Below the pieces are notes generated by a model. The model made no database searches. It was not told the DNA's origin and was given only the letters and a program-made list of their open reading frames with translations. Position numbers and translations under genes: made by a program. Shown here piece after piece: positions 1-6,673 of a DNA stretch of 44,961 bases. How positions within the stretch are numbered: the stretch's first letter is position 1; every line of letters starts with the position of its first letter. Origin of the DNA: Cytophagales bacterium (lineage in GTDB: Bacteria > Bacteroidota > Bacteroidia > Cytophagales > Spirosomataceae); NCBI GenBank assembly GCA_013298865.1, contig JAAFJL010000020.1, positions 1 through 44,961 on the forward strand. The letters run 5' to 3'.

Positions 1-1213
1 GAATCAAACTTTCAATGTCCATCATTTTTATTTCATTCTTCAAACCTAAAGTCCGAAGTTTGTTCTCAATCGCATCGGGATAATTCTGTAACCAATCCAA
101 ATCAATCAAAGTATTATCTGGCAAACCTGAGTCATTTACCACAGGGAGGTTTTGTACTAAATGTGGATTACTCTCTAAATAATTCATTAAGTCTTTGATT
201 GTCAGACCTTTCTGTATAATTCCTGTGCTATCTATGCTTGACGTTGCCCCTTCTGTCTCAGATTTCTGAATCGCAAAAACTTTCCTGTTTCTAATCTCAA
301 TTTTGGAACGTAAAGGAAATAAAGTTTCTAATTGTTGAATACCAATATCATTTACATTTTTCCCAGTAAAATCAGGAACGTTCACTTCCAAACAATACAG
401 ATTTTGTGGGTCATAATTATATTTGTTTGGGTCGGCAACATCAAAAACGATTCTGCTTGTCGGGCGATTATGCAGTACTTGGTACATCAACGAAAGTGGG
501 CAGTTAATAAACTTATATTCACTTTCTGATTCCTTCACAAACTGGGTACTTTCGTTGGGTCTATATTGTGAAAGTTCAACTTTATAGACTGTATTTTTGG
601 GTCTTTGGATAACCGTTGGTTGGTCGTAAACATTGCTCACGGTTGTGATAGAAGCACTTTGCGTATAAGAGGCATCTTGATATTCTTGCTTCATCACGAA
701 GGCAACTTCTTCTTTGTTAATCAATTTTTGCACAATCAAATCATCAATTTCATCTGGTGAAGTAAACGCCCGAACGATTCCTTCTTGGTCAATAATAACT
801 GTATGAGGAATGAAATGATGGTAAAATAAATCGTTGATTTTTCTGCCCCAATCCATCACGAAGGTAACGTTATGAAAAGGTCGTTTTATCTTGAAGGCAT
901 CCACTTTGTCACGGTCTTCTTCTGATACCGCAAAGATTTTGATTTGGTCGCCAAAACGAGCTTGCATTTTATCGAAATGACTCAAGGATGGAATACAAGG
1001 TTTGCAGTAAGTTGCCCAGAATTCTATGATGATGACTTTTCCTCGGTAGTCGTTAAGGGAGACTAATTTTTCGCTACCATTTGGAGTGATGGTTGACAAA
1101 GAAAACTCAGGACAAACATTCCCTAACGTTGGTGCGTTGACGAATGACCTAAAAGTTTGTGCCGATAATTGATTATATAAAACAAGTAGGATAACAACAA
1201 GTACTTTTTTCAT
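1..1213 (-). CDS. TlpA-like thioredoxin with DUF3738-like C-terminus (3' end outside window)
   Basis: The reading frame is open from the ATG at 1213 down to base 1, giving 404 residues with no stop, so the C-terminus lies outside the window. Residues 1-18 form a Sec signal peptide ending in QLSAQ. A TlpA/AhpC-type thioredoxin fold follows, with the redox pair C70-K-P-C73 inside FWATYCKPC and a cis-Pro candidate at P136. After a linker, from about residue 230, the pattern resembles DUF3738 (LEVNVPDF, then a short segment and EIRNRKVFAIQK), a pairing common in Bacteroidota. It is probably a periplasmic thiol-disulfide oxidoreductase or a redox-linked surface protein; the substrate is unknown. 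The thioredoxin call is firm and the DUF3738 call is by pattern only. Confidence 0.85.
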   Translation of the reverse strand, partial: MKKVLVVILLVLYNQLSAQTFRSFVNAPTLGNVCPEFSLSTITPNGSEKLVSLNDYRGKVIIIEFWATYCKPCIPSLSHFDKMQARFGDQIKIFAVSEEDRDKVDAFKIKRPFHNVTFVMDWGRKINDLFYHHFIPHTVIIDQEGIVRAFTSPDEIDDLIVQKLINKEEVAFVMKQEYQDASYTQSASITTVSNVYDQPTVIQRPKNTVYKVELSQYRPNESTQFVKESESEYKFINCPLSLMYQVLHNRPTSRIVFDVADPNKYNYDPQNLYCLEVNVPDFTGKNVNDIGIQQLETLFPLRSKIEIRNRKVFAIQKSETEGATSSIDSTGIIQKGLTIKDLMNYLESNPHLVQNLPVVNDSGLPDNTLIDLDWLQNYPDAIENKLRTLGLKNEIKMMDIESLI

Positions 1214-1527
1214 TGTGTGTTGGTTTCGAGTTGTGTTTTAGTTAGGTATAATGTATCAAGAATTAAGGACTTTTGAATGAATTAAACTTCGATTTTCGTA
1301 CCGAATTAATTCTATTTCTCAATTTAATATCTTAATCACATTTTAGCTAAACTCAAGACTTAATACCTAAGACTTAATACACAGCTTCTATGATTGTGGT
1401 TATTAAGGATTATCTTTCAAAATTAACAAAAAATCTGAGAAAAATTAGATTCTGGTCTAATAAAAAAAGCTGCCTCATATTGTTTGAGACAGCTTTTGTT
1501 TGAATAGGTAACTACCTGATAATGAGA
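1214..1527. other. Intergenic region with heptad repeat and terminator
   Basis: No gene is seen in these 314 bases. The stretch at 1344-1378 is a degenerate tandem repeat of period 7 (units such as ACTTAAT and ACCTAAG). The terminator of the DUF2911 gene lies at 1465-1500. The promoter of the TlpA gene must be here, but no convincing TAnnTTTG motif was found. Confidence 0.6.
1465..1500 (-). terminator. Intrinsic terminator after the DUF2911 gene
   Basis: A hairpin with arms of about 12 bases (AAAGCTGTCTCA pairing with TGAGGCAGCTTT, one mismatch) is followed on the minus strand by a run of seven T. It sits 28 bases past the stop of the DUF2911 gene. Confidence 0.8.
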
Positions 1528-2013
1528 TTATTTCACAGAAAAACTCACAGCAAGGTTTTCCCATGTTAAATCAACCGCAGATTTGTTTACGGCAAAGGTC
1601 ATACGCTCTGTCATTGCAGCAGATTTTTTAGGACTAACCTGTACTCTCAGAACATCAGAACCTTCTTTGTAGCTATATGAACCCCATTGTTTTGCATCTT
1701 TATTAAAAACGATTGTCCAGTCTTTTTCGGTAGGAATTGTAAAAAGAGCATATCTGCCTTTTGCTAATTTTTTGCCTTCAATCATTACGTCATTACTGAA
1801 TTCAATCACAGTAGCATCGTTTGCACCTGTACGCCAAACTTGTCCGTAAGGTACTAAATCACCCCAAATTTTACGACCTTTCACAGCAGGTTGGCAGTAA
1901 GAAACTGTCACAGAAGTTTCACCGATTTTTCCTGTTGCAGTTGCCTTCGGAGATTGTGCAAATCCTGCAAAAGCGAATAAACTCAATAGTAAAATACTTG
2001 TCAATTTTTTCAT
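1528..2013 (-). CDS. DUF2911 family secreted protein
   Basis: This 161-residue protein has a signal peptide (MKKLTSILLLSLFAFAGFAQ) and then a compact domain of the DUF2911 family, recognised from VPYGQVWRTGANDATVIEFS, the GKKLAKGRYALFTIP segment and KDWTIVFNKD. The family is widespread in Bacteroidota and of unknown biochemical role; it is predicted to be periplasmic or outer-membrane associated. The length covers the whole family domain. It is a single-gene unit with its own terminator. Family assignment is confident; function is unknown. Confidence 0.85.
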   Translation of the reverse strand: MKKLTSILLLSLFAFAGFAQSPKATATGKIGETSVTVSYCQPAVKGRKIWGDLVPYGQVWRTGANDATVIEFSNDVMIEGKKLAKGRYALFTIPTEKDWTIVFNKDAKQWGSYSYKEGSDVLRVQVSPKKSAAMTERMTFAVNKSAVDLTWENLAVSFSVK

Positions 2014-2321
2014 TGTTCTTGTGTTTTTTGAATGTTGGGAATTAATGGAATTTACAGTTGATGAAAACCGTCAACCTATCCATAACGCTGAGAATACCTA
2101 AGTATTTTAAAAACATTGAGAATTGAAAAAAAGTTTTCAATTCTTGTTTCCCTGTAACCCAACTTCCCCGACTAATGTGGTACTGAACCTAAACAACTAT
2201 CCGACTAATTTTTACAAATCATTTCCACTATCTTCCAAAATCTACCTCCTGTTGATTAAGATTATCAAAACCGCTAATTCAGAAGAATAATTTTGATAAT
2301 TTTTTAACTTTTTAACACACA
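2014..2321. other. Intergenic region upstream of the Cys-rich pair
   Basis: No gene is seen in these 308 bases, which separate divergent genes. A hairpin with 10-base arms lies at 2120-2143 (GAATTGAAAA pairing with TTTTCAATTC). A -7-type element TAATTTTG at 2288-2295 fits the Bacteroidota consensus TAnnTTTG and lies 27 bases before the ATG of the plus-strand pair; no clear -33 TTTG is placed correctly. Confidence 0.5.
2288..2295 (+). promoter_or_regulatory. Possible -7 promoter element for the Cys-rich pair
   Basis: TAATTTTG matches the Bacteroidota sigma-factor -7 pattern TAnnTTTG. It lies 27 bases before the first ATG of the two-gene unit. The -33 element is not recognisable, so this is tentative. 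Confidence 0.35.
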
Positions 2322-2642
2322 ATGGAAATGCCAATTAAAGGAAGTGAGTTTCATGTATTGCTCGGTGATATAAAATTATCAGCCGAGTCCGAAGCCCGTA
2401 TTCAATCGGGGATTCAAGCAATTGTAAATCAGGAATTGACAGCTTTCAAGCCCAATCCAGATGATTCTGGCAAACCACCCAAAAACCCATTCGGTTCAGG
2501 GGGTAATCCACACATTGTAATTCCGCCAATGAATTGGAAAGGGTACATTTTATGGAGTCTGAAAGATTTGAGTGTAGTCCCAAATGTAGGGTCGCAATTA
2601 GCTGAGATACAGGGTATTAGTAAAAATGGGATGTTCCGATAA
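2322..2642 (+). CDS. Unknown 106-residue protein, first gene of a two-gene unit
   Basis: I do not recognise this protein. It has no signal peptide and no membrane segment. The N-terminal half (residues 1-43) looks helical and acidic to neutral (LLGDIKLSAESEARIQSGIQ). A middle segment (44-66) is rich in Pro, Gly and Asn (PNPDDSGKPPKNPFGSGGNP), and the C-terminal third is hydrophobic-aromatic (MNWKGYILWSLKDL). An internal Met at residue 3 is an alternative start. The gene is separated by only two bases from the Cys-rich gene that follows, so the two are probably cotranscribed and translationally coupled. A small leader-plus-flexible-tail layout would also fit a peptide substrate, but nothing in the sequence proves this. 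Confidence 0.7.
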   Translation: MEMPIKGSEFHVLLGDIKLSAESEARIQSGIQAIVNQELTAFKPNPDDSGKPPKNPFGSGGNPHIVIPPMNWKGYILWSLKDLSVVPNVGSQLAEIQGISKNGMFR

Positions 2643-2644
2643 TT

Positions 2645-3082
2645 ATGATTACTGACACTAACACACTATGCCCCAGTTCCAGAGCTGAAACTGGGGCAAT
2701 TCTTTTGGGAGTGATTACACCCCAAGAACAAGTAGCGATGCTTTCAGAAAAAGTTGAGGTAAATCAGGCTTTTATTGATGCTGTTAGTAAGGAAAAATCA
2801 CCCGAAAGTCAATTTCGTTTTGCTAATCGTTGTGTAAAATCTGGTTGCCAGCAATGGGCATCGGGGCGTTGTGGCGTGATTGATGCCGTGATGAAAGTAA
2901 ACCCAGATTTACAAGTACAAGATTCCTACTTACCTACCTGCTCAATTCGTTCACAATGCCGTTGGTACCTTCAAACAGGAGCGAACGCTTGTGTCGTTTG
3001 CCCGTTTATCATCACGGATTCTATGGAAACTGCCGAAGATAGAATTATTTATATTCAAGAAAATGAATTAGAAACTGTTTAA
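2645..3082 (+). CDS. Cys-rich protein with eight cysteines, second gene of the unit
   Basis: This 145-residue protein has no signal peptide. Its cysteines are C9, C63, C68, C76, C99, C105, C116 and C119, in the pattern C-x4-C-x7-C-x22-C-x5-C-x10-C-x2-C after the lone N-terminal one. Around them are Trp, Arg and Gln residues (GCQQWASGRCGV, SQCRWYLQTGANACVVCPF). The absence of a signal peptide argues for a reduced, metal-binding role (Fe-S cluster or zinc) rather than disulfides. The start overlaps the end of the preceding gene's unit with a two-base spacer. I do not recognise a named family; the pattern reads as a genuine, structured domain and is unlikely to be a shadow. Confidence 0.75.
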   Translation: MITDTNTLCPSSRAETGAILLGVITPQEQVAMLSEKVEVNQAFIDAVSKEKSPESQFRFANRCVKSGCQQWASGRCGVIDAVMKVNPDLQVQDSYLPTCSIRSQCRWYLQTGANACVVCPFIITDSMETAEDRIIYIQENELETV

Positions 3083-3106
3083 TTTGAATGTAAGTTGTTG
3101 ATAATC

Positions 3107-3139
3107 AAACCTATAAAGCGAAATAAACTTTATAGGTTT
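3107..3139. terminator. Hairpin between convergent genes
   Basis: Perfect 12-base arms (AAACCTATAAAG and CTTTATAGGTTT) flank a 9-base loop. The structure lies between the Cys-rich gene and the WG-repeat gene, whose stop codon is inside one arm. The T tracts are short, so it is a modest bidirectional terminator candidate. Confidence 0.6.
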
Positions 3140-3552
3140 ACTCCTTTCTGATTAATTTTTTTCAGTACTTTACCTATCCTAACCTCTGCGATTCCGTTAT
3201 GAAAAAGCCCAACTTCGTCGAACTGAAAAGGAATTACTAAGTTCATTTTAGTATTGATAAATCCCCATTTTTTACCTTTACGGACAGGGGCGAGACCTTC
3301 GCCAAACCAAAGGAATTCGTCGTATTGCGTTGGGATAATTACGTTAGCATTGGCATCCATGTAAGCCATTTTTTTTCTGTTAGGAATATAAATTAGAATC
3401 AATCCTTCTCTGAAATTTAGGCGTTTTTCGTATTTTTCATGATTCAATTCTATGTTGAATTTCTTGAAAGGTGAGGGTTCATCTAAATTTATTTGATGAC
3501 GCAGTTCTTGGGGTAACCCGTTGAAAAATAGGAAAATAAATAATAGCTTCAT
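3130..3552 (-). CDS. WG-repeat protein
   Basis: This 140-residue protein begins with a short hydrophobic stretch (MKLLFIFLFFNG), which is weak as a signal peptide. Its second half contains about two WG (KWG) repeats, seen in YDEFLWFGEGLAPVRKGKKW-GFIN and in VIPFQFDEVGLFHNGIAEVR. WG repeats form beta-propeller-like or solenoid folds and are abundant in Bacteroidota, usually in exported proteins of unknown role. Most family members carry more repeats, so this one is short. The upstream boundary is odd: a 178-bp palindromic repeat begins three bases before the ATG, so the 5' untranslated region is inside the repeat and the gene may have been truncated by it. Confidence 0.7.
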   Translation of the reverse strand: MKLLFIFLFFNGLPQELRHQINLDEPSPFKKFNIELNHEKYEKRLNFREGLILIYIPNRKKMAYMDANANVIIPTQYDEFLWFGEGLAPVRKGKKWGFINTKMNLVIPFQFDEVGLFHNGIAEVRIGKVLKKINQKGVNL

Positions 3553-3554
3553 TG

Positions 3555-3732
3555 AATAGACTTACAGAGAAAGTGTTTTGAGATTGAAAAATGATATATT
3601 TTCGTGCGAAAATAGAGAAAATTTTAAAGCCAGAATGGAATTCCATAGCAGAGCTACGTTTGAGAAATTTACTCGATTTGTAGCCGAAAAGATGTTATTT
3701 TTCGACTCAAAACACTTTCGCAGTAAGTCTAA
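3555..3732. repeat. 178-bp near-palindromic element, copy 1
   Basis: The left end AATAGACTTAC and the right end GTAAGTCTA are inverted copies, as are GAAAGTGTTTTGAG and CTCAAAACACTTTC further in. Pairing continues with interruptions to a central loop that contains GGAATTCC, so the whole element can fold as one long hairpin with arms of about 75 bases. A second copy is at 29667-29845 in the same orientation. Both copies contain a short open reading frame, which is a by-product of the repeat. The element fills most of the space between the WG-repeat gene and the arsR promoter. Confidence 0.85.
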
Positions 3733-3786
3733 TATTGACAGTAACTATATTGAATACAATTTTTGATTGAGAACCAGATAAGTGTG

Positions 3787-3804
3787 AATATGTTCATATT
3801 TTTG
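3787..3804 (+). promoter_or_regulatory. Likely autoregulatory operator and -7 element of the arsR gene
   Basis: AATATG-TT-CATATT at 3787-3800 is a perfect 6-base inverted repeat typical of ArsR/SmtB operators. It overlaps TATTTTTG (3797-3804), which matches the -7 pattern TAnnTTTG, 25 bases before the ATG. A repressor bound here would cover the promoter. No direct evidence of binding is available. Confidence 0.5.
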
Positions 3805-3829
3805 TAAAGAATTTCAAATACCAACGCTA

Positions 3830-4138
3830 ATGACAACGATAGCCTATCAATTCAATAAAGAGAAACTCGAAAAAGCGGCTTTTATTCTGAAAACCGTAGC
3901 TCATCCCACACGTTTAGCAGTTGTCGATTTACTTTCTCAGAACGAAAAACTCTCCGTCAATGAAATCTGCGAGGTCTTGAACTGTGAGCAATCATTACTT
4001 TCTCATCATTTAATCAATATGAAACTGAAAGGGATTTTACGTTCAGAAAAGGACGGACTAAATGTTTTTTACTCTTTGAAAGAACGTGAAGTAATGAAAC
4101 TGATTGAGTGCATTGAACATTGCGATTGTAATTATTAG
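3830..4138 (+). CDS. ArsR/SmtB-family transcriptional repressor
   Basis: This 102-residue protein is a winged helix-turn-helix regulator of ArsR/SmtB type: AHPTRLAVVDLL at the dimer helix, NEICEVLNCEQSLLSHHL as the recognition helix-turn-helix and GLNVFYSL as the wing. Cysteines are C47, C52, C94, C98 and C100. The C47/C52 pair sits at the start of the recognition region and three cysteines end the protein, so it could sense a thiophilic metal or reactive sulfur. The gene is followed at about 100 bases by a TauE/SafE exporter, an arrangement reminiscent of BigR-type persulfide regulons. Family is firm; the ligand is inferred from context. Confidence 0.9.
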   Translation: MTTIAYQFNKEKLEKAAFILKTVAHPTRLAVVDLLSQNEKLSVNEICEVLNCEQSLLSHHLINMKLKGILRSEKDGLNVFYSLKEREVMKLIECIEHCDCNY

Positions 4139-4198
4139 TGTATCATGGGATTGTATCCCGTGTATTGGGCGAACCACGGGATACAATCCCATGCTACA
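4139..4198. repeat. Two-level quasi-palindrome, CATGGGAT type
   Basis: Two 19-base perfect inverted arms (4144-4162 and 4175-4193) are bounded by TGTA at the left and TACA at the right. Each arm is itself a hairpin (GGGAT-tgt-ATCCC), so the DNA or RNA can fold as one long hairpin or as two small ones. It lies between arsR and the TauE/SafE gene and may act as a partial terminator. The element at 17387-17451 has the same layout with different bases. Confidence 0.85.
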
Positions 4199-4239
4199 TT
4201 TCAAAACATGAAAACATTATCATATATCAATATTAATCT

Positions 4240-5037
4240 ATGGATTTTATAGGCTACATTTTAGCAATTTGTATTGGACTGTTACTCAGTTTGTTAGGTG
4301 GCGGAGGTTCAATTTTAACAGTGCCAGTTTTGGTATATATTTTTCAGATTGAACCAGCTTTGGCAACAGCATATTCGTTATTGATTGTGGGTACAAGTTC
4401 GGCGGTTGCTTCTGGGAATTACCTTGTGAAAGGATTAGCGAGTCCTAAAACTGCTTTGTTTTTTTCCTTTCCATCTTTTCTTATGGTCTTTACTACTCGT
4501 AAATATTTCATGCCTTTAATTCCTGCCGAAATTGCACGTTTCGGAGATTTTATCCTGACAAAAAACGTCTTGATAATGCTCACTTTTGCGGTGTTGATGG
4601 TGTTGTCTTCACGAGCAATGATAAGAAAAAGGCAGGAAGTTGATACGATTTCGGAAGCTATGCAACGAGTCAATTATTCCCTGATTTTTGTAGAAGGCTT
4701 AGTTGTAGGAACGCTAACGGGCTTTGTTGGAGTAGGAGGGGGTTTTTTGATAATCCCTGTTTTGACCAATTTCGTAAAACTTCCGATGAAATTAGCCGTT
4801 GGTACTTCGTTGATGATAATTGCAATCAATTCGCTGATTGGTTTCACTGGCGACTTAGGAAAGCATGACATCAATTGGACTTTTCTGGGAACGTTTATTG
4901 GTTTGGCTCTCATTGGAGTAATGATTGGGACAACACTTTCAAAACGTTTGGACAATCAACAATTAAAGCCTGCCTTTGGTTGGTTTACTCTCTCGATGGG
5001 GACTTGGATTTTGATTAAAGAATTGATTTTGAAGTAA
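4240..5037 (+). CDS. TauE/SafE family membrane exporter
   Basis: This 265-residue integral membrane protein of the TauE/SafE (former DUF81) family shows the characteristic internal duplication: GLLLSLLGGGGSILTVPVLV near residue 14 and GFVGVGGGFLIIPVLTNFV near residue 160, each followed by a block of hydrophobic helices. About seven or eight transmembrane segments are visible. Members export organosulfonates or sulfite, or are involved in sulfur import. Pairing with an ArsR regulator having five cysteines supports a role in disposing of sulfite or reactive sulfur, but the substrate cannot be read from the sequence. The length is normal for the family. Confidence 0.9.
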   Translation: MDFIGYILAICIGLLLSLLGGGGSILTVPVLVYIFQIEPALATAYSLLIVGTSSAVASGNYLVKGLASPKTALFFSFPSFLMVFTTRKYFMPLIPAEIARFGDFILTKNVLIMLTFAVLMVLSSRAMIRKRQEVDTISEAMQRVNYSLIFVEGLVVGTLTGFVGVGGGFLIIPVLTNFVKLPMKLAVGTSLMIIAINSLIGFTGDLGKHDINWTFLGTFIGLALIGVMIGTTLSKRLDNQQLKPAFGWFTLSMGTWILIKELILK

Positions 5038-5062
5038 CTAAGAATTCTCAGATTCATTTTGA

Positions 5063-5070
5063 TAACTTTG
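5063..5070 (+). promoter_or_regulatory. Possible -7 element upstream of the DUF4405 gene
   Basis: TAACTTTG matches TAnnTTTG and is 95 bases before the ATG. No correctly spaced -33 motif is seen. A heptad tandem repeat follows at 5099-5126. Confidence 0.3.
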
Positions 5071-5098
5071 TAAAGAAAAACTTACCATTTCCAATTTG

Positions 5099-5126
5099 GT
5101 AACTTATCAACTTAAAACTTAATGAC
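5099..5126. repeat. Heptad tandem repeat, AACTTA type
   Basis: Four consecutive degenerate 7-base units are seen: GTAACTT, ATCAACT, TAAAACT, TAATGAC. Related sequences of the same period occur at 31613-31640, 34001-34028 and 34992-35019. Confidence 0.6.
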
Positions 5127-5164
5127 TGCCCAGCGTGTCAAATTAACCAATAATAATCAATTTT

Positions 5165-5986
5165 ATGAAACGAAAAAATATTATCAGTTTATCAGTTGCT
5201 TTTGCATTTTTAAGTTTATCAATTACTGGTATCTTGCTGTATATCAAACAGAAAGCTCATGCCGTAGAGATTACACATACAATTTTTGGACTCATTTTCG
5301 TTGGTTTTGCGGTTTTCCATATTATCAATAACTGGTCTTCTATTATGGGATATTCCAAAGAAAAAAAATCAGGGAAATTCCAAAAAGAGTTTACTATTGC
5401 CGCACTTGTCTTTGGAGTAGTGTTAATTGGAACAGTTACTGAAGTGCTTGAACCTGTGGCTGAAGCTGGTAGAATGTTAGCACCCAAAAGACCACCAAGA
5501 GCCGAGAAATTATCTTTTGAAGAAGTGAAAACCAATCAAGATTTGCAAGGGGCAAATTTGAGAGTTTTAGTGGAAAAAAATAAAGATACAGAGTTGCCTG
5601 TTCTGGCGATTTGGGTCGAAAACACAGACCGTAAATTTGTTGAAAATCTCTTTGTTCCTGCCAAAGAAGCCAAAATGCCAGAAAGCGAAGAAGAAGCAAG
5701 AGAGGGTCATTTTGACATAGCAGATTTCAAGCCTGAATCTTTACCAACTTGGAAAGGAAAAGCAACCACAAAAACTTCCCTCTCTGAAAAAGAAACCCCT
5801 CACGAAAACCTTGTACTGAATACAAAAACATCATCGAAAGGAACTTTCTATGTGATGTTAGAAGTAAAAAGCAAAGACAAAATAGAAGTCTATGAAGCAA
5901 AAATTGATGAAACAACTGGTGGAATTGCAAAACTAAAATCCACAGCTAATTCATTGATTAAGAGTGGATTAGTTGAGATTTTTTAG
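5165..5986 (+). CDS. DUF4405 membrane domain fused to DUF2271-like domain
   Basis: This 273-residue protein has three hydrophobic segments (about residues 6-26, 36-55 and 76-95) with histidines H32, H38 and H52, the layout of the DUF4405 family, a relative of small b-type cytochromes. Residues 120-273 form a soluble region; the stretch LPVLAIWVENTDRKFVENLF and GTFYVMLEVKSKDKIEVYEA resemble DUF2271, a periplasmic family. A haem-binding membrane anchor carrying a periplasmic domain is the simplest reading, giving a redox role linked to the preceding sulfur exporter. The start at 5165 is chosen because it precedes the first hydrophobic segment directly; a shorter upstream frame is out of phase. 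Confidence 0.75.
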   Translation: MKRKNIISLSVAFAFLSLSITGILLYIKQKAHAVEITHTIFGLIFVGFAVFHIINNWSSIMGYSKEKKSGKFQKEFTIAALVFGVVLIGTVTEVLEPVAEAGRMLAPKRPPRAEKLSFEEVKTNQDLQGANLRVLVEKNKDTELPVLAIWVENTDRKFVENLFVPAKEAKMPESEEEAREGHFDIADFKPESLPTWKGKATTKTSLSEKETPHENLVLNTKTSSKGTFYVMLEVKSKDKIEVYEAKIDETTGGIAKLKSTANSLIKSGLVEIF

Positions 5987-5996
5987 CCAGTTTTTC

Positions 5997-6184
5997 GCTA
6001 AACGGTGAACGGTTTTTTTCGGTACATGGTGAACGGTACACGGTAAACGGTTTTGCGGTGAAAGTTTCAGAGCAAAATCCGTTCACCCTTTATCTTTACT
6101 TGCAAAATCGATTACCGTTCACCGAAAAAAACCGTTCACCCTTTACTTTTACTCGCAAAATCGTTTACCGTTCACCGTGTACCG
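5997..6184. repeat. Heptad-based direct and inverted repeat block, CGGTGAA type
   Basis: The left part has 7-base units such as CGGTGAA, CGGTACA and CGGTAAA. The right part has two direct copies of 46 bases (6079-6124 and 6132-6177, four differences), each ending in CCGTTCACCG. The right part carries the reverse complement of the left units, so long hairpins can form. It separates the DUF4405 gene from a convergent lipoprotein gene and may also terminate transcription. Confidence 0.8.
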
Positions 6185-6189
6185 AAATT

Positions 6190-6588
6190 TTATCGTTCCA
6201 CGGTATTTTTGGCTGATTTTTCTGGTTCTAAATTTACATTAATTCCCTTGTTCGGATACCGCATCATTGCACCCGAAAGAGCATCTACCACGAAGCCAGG
6301 CCAGAAGAAAACATTCACTATCGAGACCGCTTCAAAATTAATTTCTGGTCGAACATATTTTTTCTCGTAGCCCTCCTTCGACAATAAAATCGTTTGCCCA
6401 TCAAAGCCTTTTTTCAAACTTACTTCCGTTGGCGTTGTGCCGTAACTCACACCATTAACTTCAACTTTTGCCCCACTTGGTTCAGACGTTACCAATACAG
6501 TTTGGCGTGGTCCTTTCAAAATTGTAGCACAACTCGAAAGTGCCACAGAGACAATAAACATCAATACCCCAATTGTTACTATTTTCAT
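6190..6588 (-). CDS. PEGA-domain lipoprotein
   Basis: The start at 6588 is preferred over a longer frame because it gives a lipoprotein signal at once (MKIVTIGVLM, then lipobox with C20 in ALSSC). The mature part of the 132-residue protein contains a PEGA domain: VLVTSEPSGAKVEVNGVSYG, TTPTEVSLKKGFDG and ILLSKEGYEKK. A hydrophobic segment follows (VNVFFWPGFVVDALSG), as in many small PEGA lipoproteins of Gram-negative bacteria. It is presumably held in a membrane facing the periplasm. PEGA domains are surface-associated and no enzymatic role is known. Confidence 0.85.
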   Translation of the reverse strand: MKIVTIGVLMFIVSVALSSCATILKGPRQTVLVTSEPSGAKVEVNGVSYGTTPTEVSLKKGFDGQTILLSKEGYEKKYVRPEINFEAVSIVNVFFWPGFVVDALSGAMMRYPNKGINVNLEPEKSAKNTVER

Positions 6589-6673
6589 ATTTTTATGCAA
6601 AAGCACGGTTAAATGTTTAATTTTAGAATCAAAAAAATAAGACAATTTACCCAATCCTTTCCCCCAATTGTTT

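Noticed and set aside
2252..2267. Possible FNR/CRP-type site TTGAT...ATCAA
   Set aside because: The spacer is seven bases instead of four and it is not placed over a recognisable promoter.
3578..3766. Short open reading frame of 62 residues
   Set aside because: It lies inside the 178-bp palindrome. Its similarity to the frame at 29696-29878 is explained by the repeated DNA, and no signal for translation is seen.
4208..4252. Short leader peptide before the TauE/SafE gene
   Set aside because: A 14-codon frame starting at ATG 4208 overlaps the real start, but it has no recognisable attenuator features.
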